Source of the DNA: an alpha proteobacterium AAP38
GTDB taxonomy: Bacteria > Pseudomonadota > Alphaproteobacteria > Azospirillales > Azospirillaceae
Assembly: GCA_001296005.1 (NCBI GenBank)
Contig: LJHR01000005.1
Span: 186,001-250,000 of the forward strand
Length of the DNA stretch: 64,000 nt
Direction of reading: 5' to 3'
Shown piece after piece: positions 1 to 10,490 of this stretch; position 1 is the first letter of the stretch; each line of letters opens with the position of its first letter. The notes beneath the pieces were generated by a model, which was not told the DNA's origin, made no database searches, and was given only the letters and a program-made list of their open reading frames with translations. Position numbers and translations under genes: made by a program.

Positions 1-1
1 C

Positions 2-1042
2 AAGGTGGTGCTGATCGCCATCACCCTGATCGGTTCCGGCATGCTGCTGGCGGCCACGGCCCATGACATGGTGATGCTGGCCGTCTGGCGGGTGCTGACG
101 GGGGTGGGTATCGGTGCCATCCTGGCCTCCATGGCCTCCATAACCTCGGAATTCTCGAATGCCCGGCTGCGCAGCTTCTGGGTTGCGTTCCTGCAGGCCG
201 GTTGGCCAATCGGGGCCATCATCACGGGCTTTGCGTCCGCCGTCTTGATCCAGGCCTATGGCTGGAAGCCTTTGTTTGTCGGATCGGGCATGCTGTCGGT
301 CATCATCCTGCCGGTTGTCGCCTGGCTGATGCCGGAATCATTGCAGTTCCTGGCCAAACAGGATGCGCCCGACCGGTTGGCGCGCATGAACCGTCTTCTG
401 GAGAAACTGGGTCAGCCGGCCCTGAACGAAGCGCCGCCGCTGTCGGCCAAGCGTGGGGTGAAACTGTCTGCCCTGTTCGAGGGGCATCTGGCCCGCTCCA
501 CCCCCGCCTTGTGGCTGGGTATGACCATGGGCTGGGCCGGGCTTTACTTCCTGATCAGCTGGATCCCCCGCATCGCCGTCAATGCCGGCCTGCCGCTGGA
601 TCAGGCCATCATGGCGGGTGCCACCTTCAATATCGGCGCTTTCATCGGCAGTGCGGGCATCGGCCTTCTGGCGACCCGGTTGCCGTTGAACCGGCTGATC
701 CCTGGGTTCCTGGGTGCTGCGACCCTGGCGATGCTGCTGTTCGGCTGGGTCTCCCTGCCGATCATGGCAACCTTCGCCACCATCCTGGTCCTGGGTGTGC
801 TGGTACAGGGCGGGTTCAACGCCTTCTACCCAATGGCGGCACAGCTTTATCCCACGGAAATCCGCACCACAGGCATCGGCACCGCCATGGCCGTGGGTCG
901 CAGCGGCGCCATCCTGGGTCCGCTGGCGGCGGGTTACCTGATGCAGAACGGTACCGATCGCGGCATGCTGTTCCTGATCTATGCGGTACCACTGGCCATC
1001 GCGGCCCTGGCGGCATGGCGGGTTGCGTCCAAGCCGTCATGA
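2..1042 (+). CDS. MFS transporter, aromatic acid:H+ symporter-like (5' end outside window)
   Basis: The frame is open at the left edge, so only the C-terminal part (about 346 residues) is present and the true start lies upstream. The visible part has about nine hydrophobic segments. A charged stretch around residues 110-150 resembles the central cytoplasmic loop of 12-TM major facilitator proteins. Segments such as GWPIGAIITGF and YPTEIRTTGIG match the aromatic-acid/H+ symporter branch (PcaK/BenK/MhpT type). The likely role is inner-membrane proton-coupled uptake of an organic acid; the substrate cannot be read from sequence. It lies 130 nt upstream of prpC on the same strand, and nothing ties it to that operon. 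Confidence 0.8.
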   Translation, partial: KVVLIAITLIGSGMLLAATAHDMVMLAVWRVLTGVGIGAILASMASITSEFSNARLRSFWVAFLQAGWPIGAIITGFASAVLIQAYGWKPLFVGSGMLSVIILPVVAWLMPESLQFLAKQDAPDRLARMNRLLEKLGQPALNEAPPLSAKRGVKLSALFEGHLARSTPALWLGMTMGWAGLYFLISWIPRIAVNAGLPLDQAIMAGATFNIGAFIGSAGIGLLATRLPLNRLIPGFLGAATLAMLLFGWVSLPIMATFATILVLGVLVQGGFNAFYPMAAQLYPTEIRTTGIGTAMAVGRSGAILGPLAAGYLMQNGTDRGMLFLIYAVPLAIAALAAWRVASKPS

Positions 1043-1172
1043 GGGGCGCCTTCACAACATTCACCGATTAACAGGTTTTTCGCGGCGGATATTCACCATT
1101 TCAGCCATTCACCAGACGGGGGCGTTCCCGCGATGATGCGCCATCACGCACATCAAGAACAGGAAACGCCCC

Positions 1173-2336
1173 ATGAGTGCAGCAGTGGCCGAGACCGTAT
1201 CCGCGTTCAAGCCGAAGAAATCCGTGGCCCTGTCGGGTGTCACGGCCGGCAATACTGCCCTTTGCACCGTTGGCAAATCCGGCAATGATCTGCATTATCG
1301 GGGCTATGACATCCTCGACATCGCGGAGCGGTGCGAGTTCGAGGAGGTGGCCCATCTGTTGATTCATGGCAAGCTGCCGACGGCGGCGGAGCTGAAAGCC
1401 TACAAGGCCCGGCTGCGCGCCATGCGTGGCCTGCCGACCAATGTCCGGCAGGCGCTGGAATGCCTGCCCGCATCGGCGCATCCGATGGATGTCATGCGTA
1501 CCGGCGTCTCGGCCCTGGGCTGTGCCCTGCCGGAAAAGGATGATCACAACATCCCCGGCGCGCGTGACATTGCCGACCGGCTGATGGCTTCGCTGGGGTC
1601 GATGCTGCTCTACTGGTACCATTGGTCCACGAATGGCAAGCGCATCGATGTCGATACCGATGATGACAGTATCGGCGCGCATTTCCTGCATCTGCTGCAT
1701 GGTGCGAAGCCGTCCGTGCTGTGGGAGCGGGCGATGCATACATCCCTGATCCTTTATGCTGAGCATGAGTTCAATGCCTCGACCTTCGCAGGCCGGGTGA
1801 TCGCGGGCACGGGATCAGACATGTATTCCGCCGTGACCGGCGCCATCGGCGCCCTTCGTGGTCCCAAGCATGGCGGCGCCAACGAGGTGGCGTTCGAAAT
1901 CCAGAAGCGCTACGACAATCCCGACGAGGCGGAAGCCGATATCCGCGCGCGGCTAGAGCGTAAAGAGGTGGTGATCGGCTTCGGTCACCCGGTTTACACC
2001 GTCTGCGACCCCCGCAATGAAATCATCAAGCGGGTGGCCCACCAGCTTTCCACGCAAGCGGGTTCCACCAAGATGTTTGACATCGCCGCCCGGCTGGAGG
2101 CTGTGATGTGGGACGTGAAGCGGATGTTCCCGAACCTGGACTGGTTCAGCGCCGTTTCATATCACATGATGGGCGTGCCCACGGCGATGTTCACGCCCCT
2201 GTTCGTGATCGCCCGCACCTCCGGCTGGGCGGCCCATATCATCGAACAACGCCTCGACAACCGCATCATCCGGCCAAGCGCTAATTATGTCGGCCCTGAA
2301 GACCGCGCCTTCGTACCCCTGGACCAGCGGTCCTGA
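1173..2336 (+). CDS. prpC: 2-methylcitrate synthase PrpC
   Basis: 387 residues of the citrate synthase fold. It condenses propionyl-CoA with oxaloacetate to 2-methylcitrate, the first step of the methylcitrate cycle in the cytoplasm. Catalytic positions are visible: His233 in KHGGANE, His272 in GFGHPVY and Asp323 in [14 protein letters not shown]. That last motif is typical of PrpC rather than of the large hexameric citrate synthases. ATG follows a GGAAACG-type ribosome site. Directly downstream are acnD and prpF, so the PrpC assignment is favoured over a second citrate synthase. Side activity on acetyl-CoA is possible, as known for the family. Confidence 0.9.
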   Translation: MSAAVAETVSAFKPKKSVALSGVTAGNTALCTVGKSGNDLHYRGYDILDIAERCEFEEVAHLLIHGKLPTAAELKAYKARLRAMRGLPTNVRQALECLPASAHPMDVMRTGVSALGCALPEKDDHNIPGARDIADRLMASLGSMLLYWYHWSTNGKRIDVDTDDDSIGAHFLHLLHGAKPSVLWERAMHTSLILYAEHEFNASTFAGRVIAGTGSDMYSAVTGAIGALRGPKHGGANEVAFEIQKRYDNPDEAEADIRARLERKEVVIGFGHPVYTVCDPRNEIIKRVAHQLSTQAGSTKMFDIAARLEAVMWDVKRMFPNLDWFSAVSYHMMGVPTAMFTPLFVIARTSGWAAHIIEQRLDNRIIRPSANYVGPEDRAFVPLDQRS

Positions 2337-2373
2337 CCGTACCGTCACAGGCTGGTTTAAGATCGGAAGTGCC

Positions 2374-5010
2374 ATGAATAGTGATTATCGCAAACCGCTG
2401 CCCGGTACCGGGCTTGACTATTTCGATGCGCCTGCCGCCGTGGACGCCATCCGTGCGGGGGCGTGGGCGGGTCTGCCTTATGTTTCCCGCATCTTTGCCG
2501 AACAGCTGGTGCGCAGCTGTGATCCATCTCTGCTGACCGCAGCCCTGCGTCAACTGGTGGAGCGGCGGCGGGACATGGATTTCCCCTGGTATCCGGCCCG
2601 TGTCGTCTGTCACGACATTCTGGGCCAGACGGCGCTGGTCGATCTGGCGGGGCTGCGCGATGCTATCGCGGAACAGGGGGGTGATCCGTCGCGCGTGAAC
2701 CCGGTGGTGCCGACACAACTGATCGTCGATCATTCACTGGCTGTGGAACATGCCGGCTTCGACCCGGACGCGTTCGCCAAGAACCGCGCCATAGAGGACC
2801 GGCGCAATGAGGACCGTTTCCATTTCATCGAATGGGCACGGCACGCGTTCGAGAATGTCGACGTGATCCCCGCCGGCAACGGCATCATGCACCAGATCAA
2901 TCTGGAGAAGATGTCACACGTCATCCAGGTGCGCGACGGGGTGGCCTTTCCCGACACCTGTGTCGGCACTGACAGCCACACCCCGCATGTGGACGCGCTG
3001 GGCGTTGTTGCCATCGGCGTCGGCGGGTTGGAGGCGGAAACGGTGATGCTGGGCCGCGCGTCGATGATGCGGTTGCCCGATATTGTTGGCATCCGGCTGA
3101 TGGGACGGTGCCAGCCGGGCATCACCGCCACCGACATTGTCCTGGCGCTGACATCCTTTCTGCGCGGTGCGCGCGTGGTTGGTGCCTGGCTGGAATTCTT
3201 CGGGGAGGGGGCGGATGGCCTGTCCATCGGCGACCGGGCCACGATTTCCAACATGTGCCCTGAATATGGCGCCACAGCCGCCCTGTTCCATATCGACCGC
3301 CAGACCATCGATTATCTGCGCCTGACCGGGCGGGAACCGGCACAGGTGGCTCTGGTCGAAACCTATGCCAGGACGCTGGGCCTGTGGGCGGATGCCCTGC
3401 GGACGGCGGAATATGAGCGGGTTCTGGAATTCGACCTGTCAGGTGTCGTCCGCGCCATGGCCGGCCCGTCCAATCCACACCGGCATCTGCCGACCACGGC
3501 ATTGGCTGAACGCGGCATCGCCGGGAACCTTGGCCAGGCATTAGCACAGGAACAGGGCGGGCTGCTGCCCGATGGCGCCGTCATCATCGCGGCCATCACC
3601 AGTTGCACCAACACGTCCAACCCGCGCAATGTGGTGGCCGCCGGCTTGCTGGCCCGCAAGGCCAATGCCCTGGGACTGCTGCGCAAGCCATGGGTCAAAA
3701 GCTCCTTTGCACCGGGGTCCAAGGTGGCGCGGCTCTATCTGGAAGAGGCGGGCCTGCTGACGGAGCTGGAGAGGCTTGGTTTCGGAATCGTCGCCTATGC
3801 CTGCACCACCTGCAACGGCATGTCGGGCGCGCTGGACCCGGCCATCCAGCGTGAGATCGTGGCACGCGACCTGTACACCACCGCCGTTCTGTCCGGTAAC
3901 CGCAATTTCGATGGCCGTATCCATCCCTATGCGAAACAGGCCTTCCTGGCCTCGCCGCCGCTGGTCGTCGCCTATGCGATTGCCGGCACGGTGCGTTTCG
4001 ATATTGAACGGGATGTGCTGGGTACCGGCCCCGATGGCAATCCGGTCACGCTGAAGGACCTATGGCCCAGCGATGCGGAGATTGATGCCGTCGTGGCCGC
4101 CAGTGTCAGGCCCGAACAGTTCCGGCAGATCTATGAACCCATGTTCGGCGCGGGCCGGAAAGCGGTCACGAAGGTCAGCCCGCTTTATGATTGGCGACCG
4201 CAATCGACCTATATCCGCCGCCCCCCCTACTGGGATAAGGATGGGATTGGGGCACTGGCCGCCCATCCCCGGACGTTGAAGGATATGAGGCCGCTGGCCA
4301 TCTTGCCCGACAATATCACCACCGATCATCTGTCTCCGTCCAACGCCATCCTGGCCCATTCCGCCGCCGGCGAATATCTGGCGCGGATGGGCGTGCTGGA
4401 GGAGGATTTCAATTCCTACGCCACCCATCGCGGCGACCACCTGACTGCGCTGCGCGCCACCTTCGCCAACCCACAGCTGGTCAATGAAATGGCGGTCGTA
4501 GATGGGGTGGTAAAAAAGGGATCGCTGGCTCGTCTGGAACCCGACGGCACGGTCATGCGGATGTGGGAGGTGATCGAGACCTATCTGGACCGTCGCCACC
4601 CCCTGATCATCATCGCCGGCACCGATTACGGCCAGGGATCCAGCCGCGACTGGGCCGCCAAGGGCGTGCGGCTGGCGGGGGTGGAGGTGATCGTGGCCGA
4701 GGGGTTTGAGCGCATCCACCGCACCAACCTGATCGGCATGGGCGTCCTGCCGGTGGAGTTCAAACCGGGCACGACGCGCCTGACCCTGGGTCTGGATGGC
4801 ACGGAACTGTACGATGTCACGGGCGACCGCCGGCCCCGTGCCGACCTGACCCTCACCATCCGCCGCCGTAACGGGGAGAGGATGGAGGTCCCGGTCACCT
4901 GCCGCCTGGATACCGAAGAAGAAGTGTCGATCTATGAGGCGAGTGGCGTTCTGCAGCGCTTCGCCCAGGATTTCCTAGCCGCGCAGAACCCGCAGAAGGA
5001 GGCGGTCTGA
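2374..5010 (+). CDS. acnD: Fe/S-dependent 2-methylcitrate dehydratase AcnD
   Basis: 878 residues of the aconitase family. AcnD dehydrates 2-methylcitrate to an isomer of 2-methylaconitate that needs PrpF for further use. The [4Fe-4S] ligands appear as Cys411 (SCTNTSNP) and Cys477/Cys480 (CTTCNG). The swivel domain near the C-terminus carries the GSSRDWAAKG motif. The frame is open back to 2287, but the ATG at 2374 is chosen because MNSDYRKPLPGTGLDYFD aligns with known AcnD N-termini. It lies 37 nt after prpC and overlaps prpF by one base (TGATG), so it is translationally coupled. AcnD rather than AcnA is supported by the prpC/prpF context. Confidence 0.92.
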   Translation: MNSDYRKPLPGTGLDYFDAPAAVDAIRAGAWAGLPYVSRIFAEQLVRSCDPSLLTAALRQLVERRRDMDFPWYPARVVCHDILGQTALVDLAGLRDAIAEQGGDPSRVNPVVPTQLIVDHSLAVEHAGFDPDAFAKNRAIEDRRNEDRFHFIEWARHAFENVDVIPAGNGIMHQINLEKMSHVIQVRDGVAFPDTCVGTDSHTPHVDALGVVAIGVGGLEAETVMLGRASMMRLPDIVGIRLMGRCQPGITATDIVLALTSFLRGARVVGAWLEFFGEGADGLSIGDRATISNMCPEYGATAALFHIDRQTIDYLRLTGREPAQVALVETYARTLGLWADALRTAEYERVLEFDLSGVVRAMAGPSNPHRHLPTTALAERGIAGNLGQALAQEQGGLLPDGAVIIAAITSCTNTSNPRNVVAAGLLARKANALGLLRKPWVKSSFAPGSKVARLYLEEAGLLTELERLGFGIVAYACTTCNGMSGALDPAIQREIVARDLYTTAVLSGNRNFDGRIHPYAKQAFLASPPLVVAYAIAGTVRFDIERDVLGTGPDGNPVTLKDLWPSDAEIDAVVAASVRPEQFRQIYEPMFGAGRKAVTKVSPLYDWRPQSTYIRRPPYWDKDGIGALAAHPRTLKDMRPLAILPDNITTDHLSPSNAILAHSAAGEYLARMGVLEEDFNSYATHRGDHLTALRATFANPQLVNEMAVVDGVVKKGSLARLEPDGTVMRMWEVIETYLDRRHPLIIIAGTDYGQGSSRDWAAKGVRLAGVEVIVAEGFERIHRTNLIGMGVLPVEFKPGTTRLTLGLDGTELYDVTGDRRPRADLTLTIRRRNGERMEVPVTCRLDTEEEVSIYEASGVLQRFAQDFLAAQNPQKEAV

Positions 5011-6188
5011 TGTCGGACACCCCCCAGATGCGCATTCCCGCCAACTATATGCGCGGCGGCACCAGCAAGGGCGTGTTCTTCCGGCTGGACGACCTGCCGG
5101 CGCCCTGCCGTGTGCCCGGCCCCGCCCGCGACCGCCTGTTCCTGCGGGTGATCGGCAGCCCCGACCCCTATGGTCAGCAGATCGACGGCATGGGTGGTGC
5201 CACCTCCAGCACCAGCAAATGCGTGATCCTGTCGAAAAGCACGCGTTCCGGCCATGATGTGGATTATCTCTACGGTCAGGTCGCCATCGACAGTGCCTTT
5301 GTCGACTGGTCGGGCAATTGCGGCAACCTGTCCACGGCAGCGGGTGCCTTTGCCATCCATGCCGGCCTGATCGACCCTGCGCTTGTCCCGGAGGATGGCA
5401 TCTGCACGGTGCGTATCTGGCAGGCCAATATCGGCAAGAGCATCATCGCCCATGTGCCTGTCGCTGGTGGCAAGGTGCAGGAAACCGGCGGTTTCATGAT
5501 GGATGGCGTCACCTTTCCGGCGGCAGAGATCGTGCTGGAATTCCTGGACCCGGCGGAGGCGGGCGATGCCCTGTTCCCAACCGGGAACCCTGTCGATGAG
5601 CTGGACTTTGAGGGGCGGCGGCTGAATGCCACCCTGATTAATGCCGGCATCCCCACGATTTTCGTGAATGCCGCCGATATCGGCTTTCGCGGTACGGAAT
5701 TGCAGGGTGACATCAACAAGGACCGGGAGGCGCTGGCCCGGATGGAGGCGTTGCGCACCGTCGGCGCCCTGCGCATGGGCCTGATCCGCGACGCGGGTGA
5801 GGCGGCCCGCCGCCAGCATACGCCCAAGATCGCCTTTATCGCCCCGCCCGCCGATTATGTGTCTTCCAGCGGCAAGGCCGTGCAGGCGGGTGAGATCGAC
5901 CTTCTGGTCCGCGCCCTGTCGATGGGCAAGCTGCACCATGCCATGATGGGCACCGCGTCGGTCGCCATCGCGACCGCGGCTGCCATTCCCGGTACCCTGG
6001 TCAATCTGTCGGCGGGCGGCGGCACCCGCAATGAAGTGTGTTTCGGCCATCCGTCCGGCACCCTGCGCGTCGGGGCCGAAGCGGCCCTGATTGATAGCCG
6101 ATGGCAGGTGACCAAGGCGGTGATGAGCCGCAGCGCCCGCATCCTGATGGAAGGCTGGGTGCGCGTCCCCGCCCGCATATTTGAATGA
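5010..6188 (+). CDS. prpF: 2-methylaconitate cis-trans isomerase PrpF
   Basis: 392 residues, normal length for PrpF. It isomerises the AcnD product to the 2-methylaconitate isomer that aconitase can rehydrate. The N-terminus has the family motif MRGGTSKGVFF, followed by GNCGN near residues 108-112, and there is a second-lobe glycine-rich GGGTRNE near residue 335. These features match the diaminopimelate-epimerase-like PrpF fold. The start overlaps the acnD stop by one base. Presence of the AcnD/PrpF pair indicates the Fe/S variant of the methylcitrate cycle rather than PrpD. Confidence 0.93.
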   Translation: MSDTPQMRIPANYMRGGTSKGVFFRLDDLPAPCRVPGPARDRLFLRVIGSPDPYGQQIDGMGGATSSTSKCVILSKSTRSGHDVDYLYGQVAIDSAFVDWSGNCGNLSTAAGAFAIHAGLIDPALVPEDGICTVRIWQANIGKSIIAHVPVAGGKVQETGGFMMDGVTFPAAEIVLEFLDPAEAGDALFPTGNPVDELDFEGRRLNATLINAGIPTIFVNAADIGFRGTELQGDINKDREALARMEALRTVGALRMGLIRDAGEAARRQHTPKIAFIAPPADYVSSSGKAVQAGEIDLLVRALSMGKLHHAMMGTASVAIATAAAIPGTLVNLSAGGGTRNEVCFGHPSGTLRVGAEAALIDSRWQVTKAVMSRSARILMEGWVRVPARIFE

Positions 6189-6202
6189 TTGAAGGAAAAG
6201 CC

Positions 6203-7063
6203 ATGTCTACCCGCAAGCAGCTCAAAGCCCTGGTGGAAGCCCGGCGCGGCGTGATCGTCCCCGGTGCCTTCAACGCGTTGTCCGCCAAGGTGGTGGAGGA
6301 TCTTGGCTTTGAAGCCATCTATGTCACCGGGGCCGGCGTCACGAACATGTGGTTCGGCATGCCCGACCAGGGCTTCATGGGTCTGGCCGAGATCGCCGAC
6401 CACACCGCCCGCATCCGCGACACGGTCAACGTGCCGCTGCTGGTCGATGCCGATACCGGCTTCGGCAATGCGCTCAACGTCTATCACACCGTCCGCACGC
6501 TGGAGCGGGCTGGCGCCGACTGTATCCAGCTGGAAGATCAGGTGGCGCCCAAGCGCTGCGGCCATTTCAACGGCAAGGATGTGATCTCTATCGAGGAGGC
6601 CGTGTCCAAGATCAAGGCCGCCGTCGATGCGCGTCGCGACCCCGACCTGTTGATCATGGCCCGCACCGATGCCGCCGCCGTGCACGGGTTCGAGGCGGCG
6701 GTGGAACGCGCCCAGCTTTTTGCCGAGGCCGGGGCCGATATCCTGTTCGTGGAGGCGGTGACGAAGGCGGAGGAGGTCCGCGCCCTGCCGCAACGGCTGG
6801 ACCGCCCGCAACTGATGAACATGGTCATCGGCGGCAAGACCCCGATCTTCAACGCCACCGAACTGGCGGGTCTTGGGTATGGCATCGTGCTTTACGCCAA
6901 TGCCGCCCTGCAGGGCGCGGTCATGGGCATGCAAAAGGCGCTGACCGTGCTGCGTGATGAACGGGAGGTGACGGAGGCTGGTGGCCTCGTCACCCCTTTC
7001 GCTGAACGTCAGCGCCTTGTCGGCAAACCGCATTGGGATGCGCTGGATAAACGGTACAGCTGA
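6203..7063 (+). CDS. Isocitrate lyase/PEP mutase family protein, probable 2-methylisocitrate lyase
   Basis: 286 residues. The Mg-binding acidic cluster VDADTGFGN (Asp82, Asp84) and ED at 111-112 are present. So is the catalytic loop KRCGH at 117-121 with Cys119, as in isocitrate and methylisocitrate lyases. Position after prpC-acnD-prpF suggests it cleaves 2-methylisocitrate to pyruvate and succinate, the final step of the cycle. The N-terminal half, however, looks more like the carboxyphosphonoenolpyruvate-mutase/dimethylmalate-lyase branch than like enterobacterial PrpB, so no symbol is given. ATG 6203 is preferred over the upstream in-frame ATG at 6185 because GAAGGAAAAG sits at proper spacing. 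Confidence 0.75.
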   Translation: MSTRKQLKALVEARRGVIVPGAFNALSAKVVEDLGFEAIYVTGAGVTNMWFGMPDQGFMGLAEIADHTARIRDTVNVPLLVDADTGFGNALNVYHTVRTLERAGADCIQLEDQVAPKRCGHFNGKDVISIEEAVSKIKAAVDARRDPDLLIMARTDAAAVHGFEAAVERAQLFAEAGADILFVEAVTKAEEVRALPQRLDRPQLMNMVIGGKTPIFNATELAGLGYGIVLYANAALQGAVMGMQKALTVLRDEREVTEAGGLVTPFAERQRLVGKPHWDALDKRYS

Positions 7064-7110
7064 CCCTCACCCCATGGCCCCCAGCCAACTGGGACCATCC
7101 TTCATCCCCG

Positions 7111-9405
7111 TCACGCCGCCTGGGTGCGCAGGGTCCGGGCGGCATTAACCATGCTGGCGAGGGCTGGCACAACCTCGCTCCATTGGCGCGTCTTCAGGCC
7201 GCAGTCGGGGTTTATCCACAGCCGTTCGGCGGGAATGCGCTGGGCCGCCTTGGTCATCAGGTCGATGATCTGGGCCTCGGTCGGGATGTTCGGCGAATGG
7301 ATGTCGTAGACGCCGGGACCGATCTGGTTGGGATAGTTGAAACTGTCGAAGGCGTTCAGCAGTTCCATGTCCGACCGTGACGTCTCGATCGTGATGACAT
7401 CGGCATCCATATCCGCGATGGCGGCGATGATGTCGTTGAACTCCGAATAGCACATATGGGTGTGTATCTGGGTGTCATCCGATACCCCGTTGGCGGTGAT
7501 GCGGAAGCTTTCCACCGCCCATGCCAGATATTCCCCCCATTGTGACCGACGCAGCGGCAGGCCTTCGCGCAAGGCCGCCTCATCGATCTGGATGATGCCG
7601 ATCCCGGCCTTTTCCAGGTCCAGCACCTCTGCGCGGATGGCCAGGGCAAGCTGATAGCAGGACAGGGATCGCGGCTGGTCGTCGCGCACGAAGGACCAGT
7701 TCAGAATGGTGACCGGGCCGGTCAGCATGCCCTTCATGGGCTTCGCCGTCAGCGACTGGGCGTAGATGATCCAGTCCAATGTCATGGCGCGGGTCCGGCT
7801 GATATCGCCGAACAGGATCGGCGGCTTCACACAGCGCGAGCCATAGGACTGGACCCAGCCTCCTTGCGTGAAGGTGAACCCGTCCAGCTGTTCGCCGAAA
7901 TATTCCACCATGTCGTTGCGCTCGGCCTCGCCATGAACCAGCACGTCCAGGCCCAGGGCCTCCTGCTCGCGCACCGACCGTTCGATCTCCTGCCGCATGG
8001 CCTGTTGATAGCCTTGCAGATCCAGGGTGCCAGCCTTGAAGGCGCTGCGCGACAGCCGGATTTCCCTGGTCTGCGGGAAGGAGCCGATGGTGGTGGTGGG
8101 ATAGAGCGGCAGGTTCAGGCGAGCCTGCTGTTTGGCCGTGCGGTCGGCAAAACCGCCCTTGCGCCGGCCCATCGCGGCATCGATCCTTGCCACGGCAGCC
8201 TTCACTGCCGGGTCGTTGACACGCGCCGACGCACGGCGTGCGGCGATGGCGCCTGCATTGGCGGCCAGTTCCGCCGCGACCGCATCACGCCCCCGGCGCA
8301 GGGCCGTGGCCAACAGATCGATTTCGGCCAATTTCTGGACTGCAAAAGCCAGCCAGGATTTCACTTCCTCATCCAGCTTACGCTCCCCCGCCAGATCGAC
8401 GGGAACATGCAGCAGGGAACAGGAGGGCGCGATCCACAGCCGTTGCCCCAGCCGCCGGGCCACCGGCTCCAGCCAGTTCAGCACCGCCGTCAGGTCGGTC
8501 TTCCAGATATTGCGGCCATTGACGACGCCCAGGGAGATCACTCGGTCATCCGGCACGGCGCGGATCAGCGCCTCAACCTCCTCACGGGCATTGATGGCAT
8601 CCAGATGGATACCCTGGACCGGCAGACCGGCAGCCAGCGTCAGGTTTTCGCGCAGTTCGCCGAAATAGGTCGCCAGCAAAAGGTTGACGCCACTGTCCTT
8701 CAGGGCGGCATAGGCCTGTGTGAAGGCCTTGCCCCATGCCGCGTCCAGGTCGGTGACCAGGATCGGTTCATCGATCTGCACCCATTCCACGCCCTGGCCG
8801 GCCAGGGTCCGCAGCAGTTCGGCATAGACGGGTAGCAGGCGTGGCAGCAGGGAAAGCCTGTCGGAACCATCCTTGGTCTTGCCCAGGGCCAGATAGGTGA
8901 CGGGGCCGACGATCACCGGCTTGGTTGCTACGCCCAGGGCGCGTGCTTCGGCAACCTGTTCCAGCAGGCGCGATGCATCCAGGGTAAAGCTTGTATCGGC
9001 GTCGAATTCGGGGACGATATAATGATAGTTGGTGTCAAACCACTTAGTCATCTCCCCGGCGGCGACACCGCCGCAGCAACCGGCGTGACCATCACCGCCC
9101 GCCGCCGAACGGCCCCGCGCAACGCGGAAATAGTTGTCCAGCGTATCACCATGGAAGCCGCGCACCCGTTCCGGCAGATTGCCCAGCGTGAAGCTCATAT
9201 CCAGGATCTGGTCATAGAAGCTGAAATCGCCCACAGGCACCAGATCAAGGGCTGCCTGGTCACGCCAGTGGCGGGCTCGCAGATCAGCGCCCGTGGTGAT
9301 CAGCGCGTAGCGGGAACTCTGGCCTTTCCAATAGGCTTCCAGGGCGAACTTCAGTTCGCGTTTGGCGCCGATGCGCGGGAAACCGAGATTGTGGGTCGTT
9401 ACCAT
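7111..9405 (-). CDS. metE: Cobalamin-independent methionine synthase MetE
   Basis: 764 residues, full length for 5-methyltetrahydropteroyltriglutamate-homocysteine methyltransferase. The N-terminal TIM barrel starts [18 protein letters not shown]. The C-terminal catalytic barrel carries the zinc ligands His650 and Cys652 (HTHMCYSEF), an acidic residue near 674 and Cys735 (NPDCGLKTR). It transfers a methyl group to homocysteine in the last step of methionine synthesis without B12. It is divergent from metR, with a MetR box in the 109-nt gap, so homocysteine-responsive activation is likely. Confidence 0.96.
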   Translation of the reverse strand: MVTTHNLGFPRIGAKRELKFALEAYWKGQSSRYALITTGADLRARHWRDQAALDLVPVGDFSFYDQILDMSFTLGNLPERVRGFHGDTLDNYFRVARGRSAAGGDGHAGCCGGVAAGEMTKWFDTNYHYIVPEFDADTSFTLDASRLLEQVAEARALGVATKPVIVGPVTYLALGKTKDGSDRLSLLPRLLPVYAELLRTLAGQGVEWVQIDEPILVTDLDAAWGKAFTQAYAALKDSGVNLLLATYFGELRENLTLAAGLPVQGIHLDAINAREEVEALIRAVPDDRVISLGVVNGRNIWKTDLTAVLNWLEPVARRLGQRLWIAPSCSLLHVPVDLAGERKLDEEVKSWLAFAVQKLAEIDLLATALRRGRDAVAAELAANAGAIAARRASARVNDPAVKAAVARIDAAMGRRKGGFADRTAKQQARLNLPLYPTTTIGSFPQTREIRLSRSAFKAGTLDLQGYQQAMRQEIERSVREQEALGLDVLVHGEAERNDMVEYFGEQLDGFTFTQGGWVQSYGSRCVKPPILFGDISRTRAMTLDWIIYAQSLTAKPMKGMLTGPVTILNWSFVRDDQPRSLSCYQLALAIRAEVLDLEKAGIGIIQIDEAALREGLPLRRSQWGEYLAWAVESFRITANGVSDDTQIHTHMCYSEFNDIIAAIADMDADVITIETSRSDMELLNAFDSFNYPNQIGPGVYDIHSPNIPTEAQIIDLMTKAAQRIPAERLWINPDCGLKTRQWSEVVPALASMVNAARTLRTQAA

Positions 9406-9473
9406 GGTTTTCGCCTTGGAAATGGGGAACGATCCGGACCATAGGATGTGAAAATAATGAATAAAAATGGTAT

Positions 9474-9501
9474 GATTTCATGCATTGATGAAATCTGTTC
9501 A
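9474..9501. promoter_or_regulatory. MetR operator region between metE and metR
   Basis: TGAAATCTGTTCA at 9489-9501 matches the MetR consensus TGAA-N5-TTCA exactly. It overlaps a perfect inverted repeat, GATTTCAT at 9474-9481 and ATGAAATC at 9488-9495. The position between the divergent metE and metR starts is that of known MetR-controlled metE promoters. Binding by the adjacent metR product is inferred. Confidence 0.75.
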
Positions 9502-9514
9502 TGCGTGAGTCGCC

Positions 9515-10435
9515 ATGTCGATCCTGGAACGTATCCATCTTTCCATCATCCGTGAGGTGGACCGCCAAGGTTCGCTGACAGCCGCCGCCAGCCAGCTAAA
9601 CCTGACCCAGTCGGCGTTGAGCCATTCCATCCGCAAACTGGAAGATCAGATCGGCATTGCGGTCTGGCACCGGGAAGGGCGCAGCCTGCGTCCAACCCAG
9701 GTGGGGGAATGGCTGTTGGCGGTGGCCAATCGGCTGCTGCCGCAACTGACCCATGCCGAGGAGAGGTTACGGCAGTTCGCCAAGGGGGAGCGGGGAAATC
9801 TGCGTATCGGGATGGAGTGTCACCCCTGCTATCAATGGCTTTTGAAGATCGTGGCGCCCTATCTGGATGCCTGGCCGCGCGTCGATGTCGATGTCCGGCA
9901 GAAGGTGCAGTTCGGCGGCATCGGCGCGCTGTTCGGCTATGACATTGACATGCTGGTGACGCCTGACCCGCTGTTCAAGCCTGGTCTACGATTTGAGCCT
10001 GTGTTCGATTACGAGCAGGTGCTGGTTGTCGGGCCGGACCACAGGCTGCGCGGGGCCGAGTATGTCGAGGCACAGCAACTGGCGGACGAGACACTGATCA
10101 CCTATCCGGTGCCGACCGATCGGTTGGACATCTATACCCGTTTCCTGATGCCGGCGGGTGTGGCACCGAAGCGGCACAAGGAAATTGAGACCACCGATAT
10201 CATGCTGCTGATGGTTTCACACGGGCGCGGTGTCGCGGCATTGCCGCGCTGGATGGTGGAGGAGTTCGGGGGGAAGTTCGGGGTGTCGCCGGTGCGGTTG
10301 GGTCCCGGCGGCGTCGGCAAGCAGATTTTCCTGGGTTTCCGGGAGGCCGATGCCGATATCGACTATCTGCGGGCCTTTGTGGACATGGCGTTGAGCCATC
10401 GTGAAGCATCGGAGGGGGCAGCCGGTATGGGCTGA
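9515..10435 (+). CDS. metR: LysR-family regulator MetR
   Basis: 306 residues. The N-terminal winged helix-turn-helix (about residues 5-63, with SLTAAASQLNLTQSALSHSIRKLE) is the LysR signature, and a substrate-binding domain follows from about residue 90. It lies divergent to metE across an exact MetR box, which identifies it as the homocysteine-sensing activator of methionine genes. In known cases MetR also represses its own promoter; the overlapping inverted repeat here is consistent with that. Confidence 0.85.
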   Translation: MSILERIHLSIIREVDRQGSLTAAASQLNLTQSALSHSIRKLEDQIGIAVWHREGRSLRPTQVGEWLLAVANRLLPQLTHAEERLRQFAKGERGNLRIGMECHPCYQWLLKIVAPYLDAWPRVDVDVRQKVQFGGIGALFGYDIDMLVTPDPLFKPGLRFEPVFDYEQVLVVGPDHRLRGAEYVEAQQLADETLITYPVPTDRLDIYTRFLMPAGVAPKRHKEIETTDIMLLMVSHGRGVAALPRWMVEEFGGKFGVSPVRLGPGGVGKQIFLGFREADADIDYLRAFVDMALSHREASEGAAGMG

Positions 10436-10490
10436 CATTCACTGTGATGGTGCTCCGCTCAATCCGCTTGCCAAGTGCGCCATCATTCTC

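Noticed and set aside
1059-1113. Three copies of ATTCACC upstream of prpC
   Set aside because: Spacing is irregular (32 and 16 nt) and the word is short, with no symmetry or known factor, so chance is sufficient.
7074-7098. Possible hairpin between the methylcitrate cluster and metE
   Set aside because: Short arms with an asymmetric bulge and no U-rich tract on either strand; not good enough to call a terminator.
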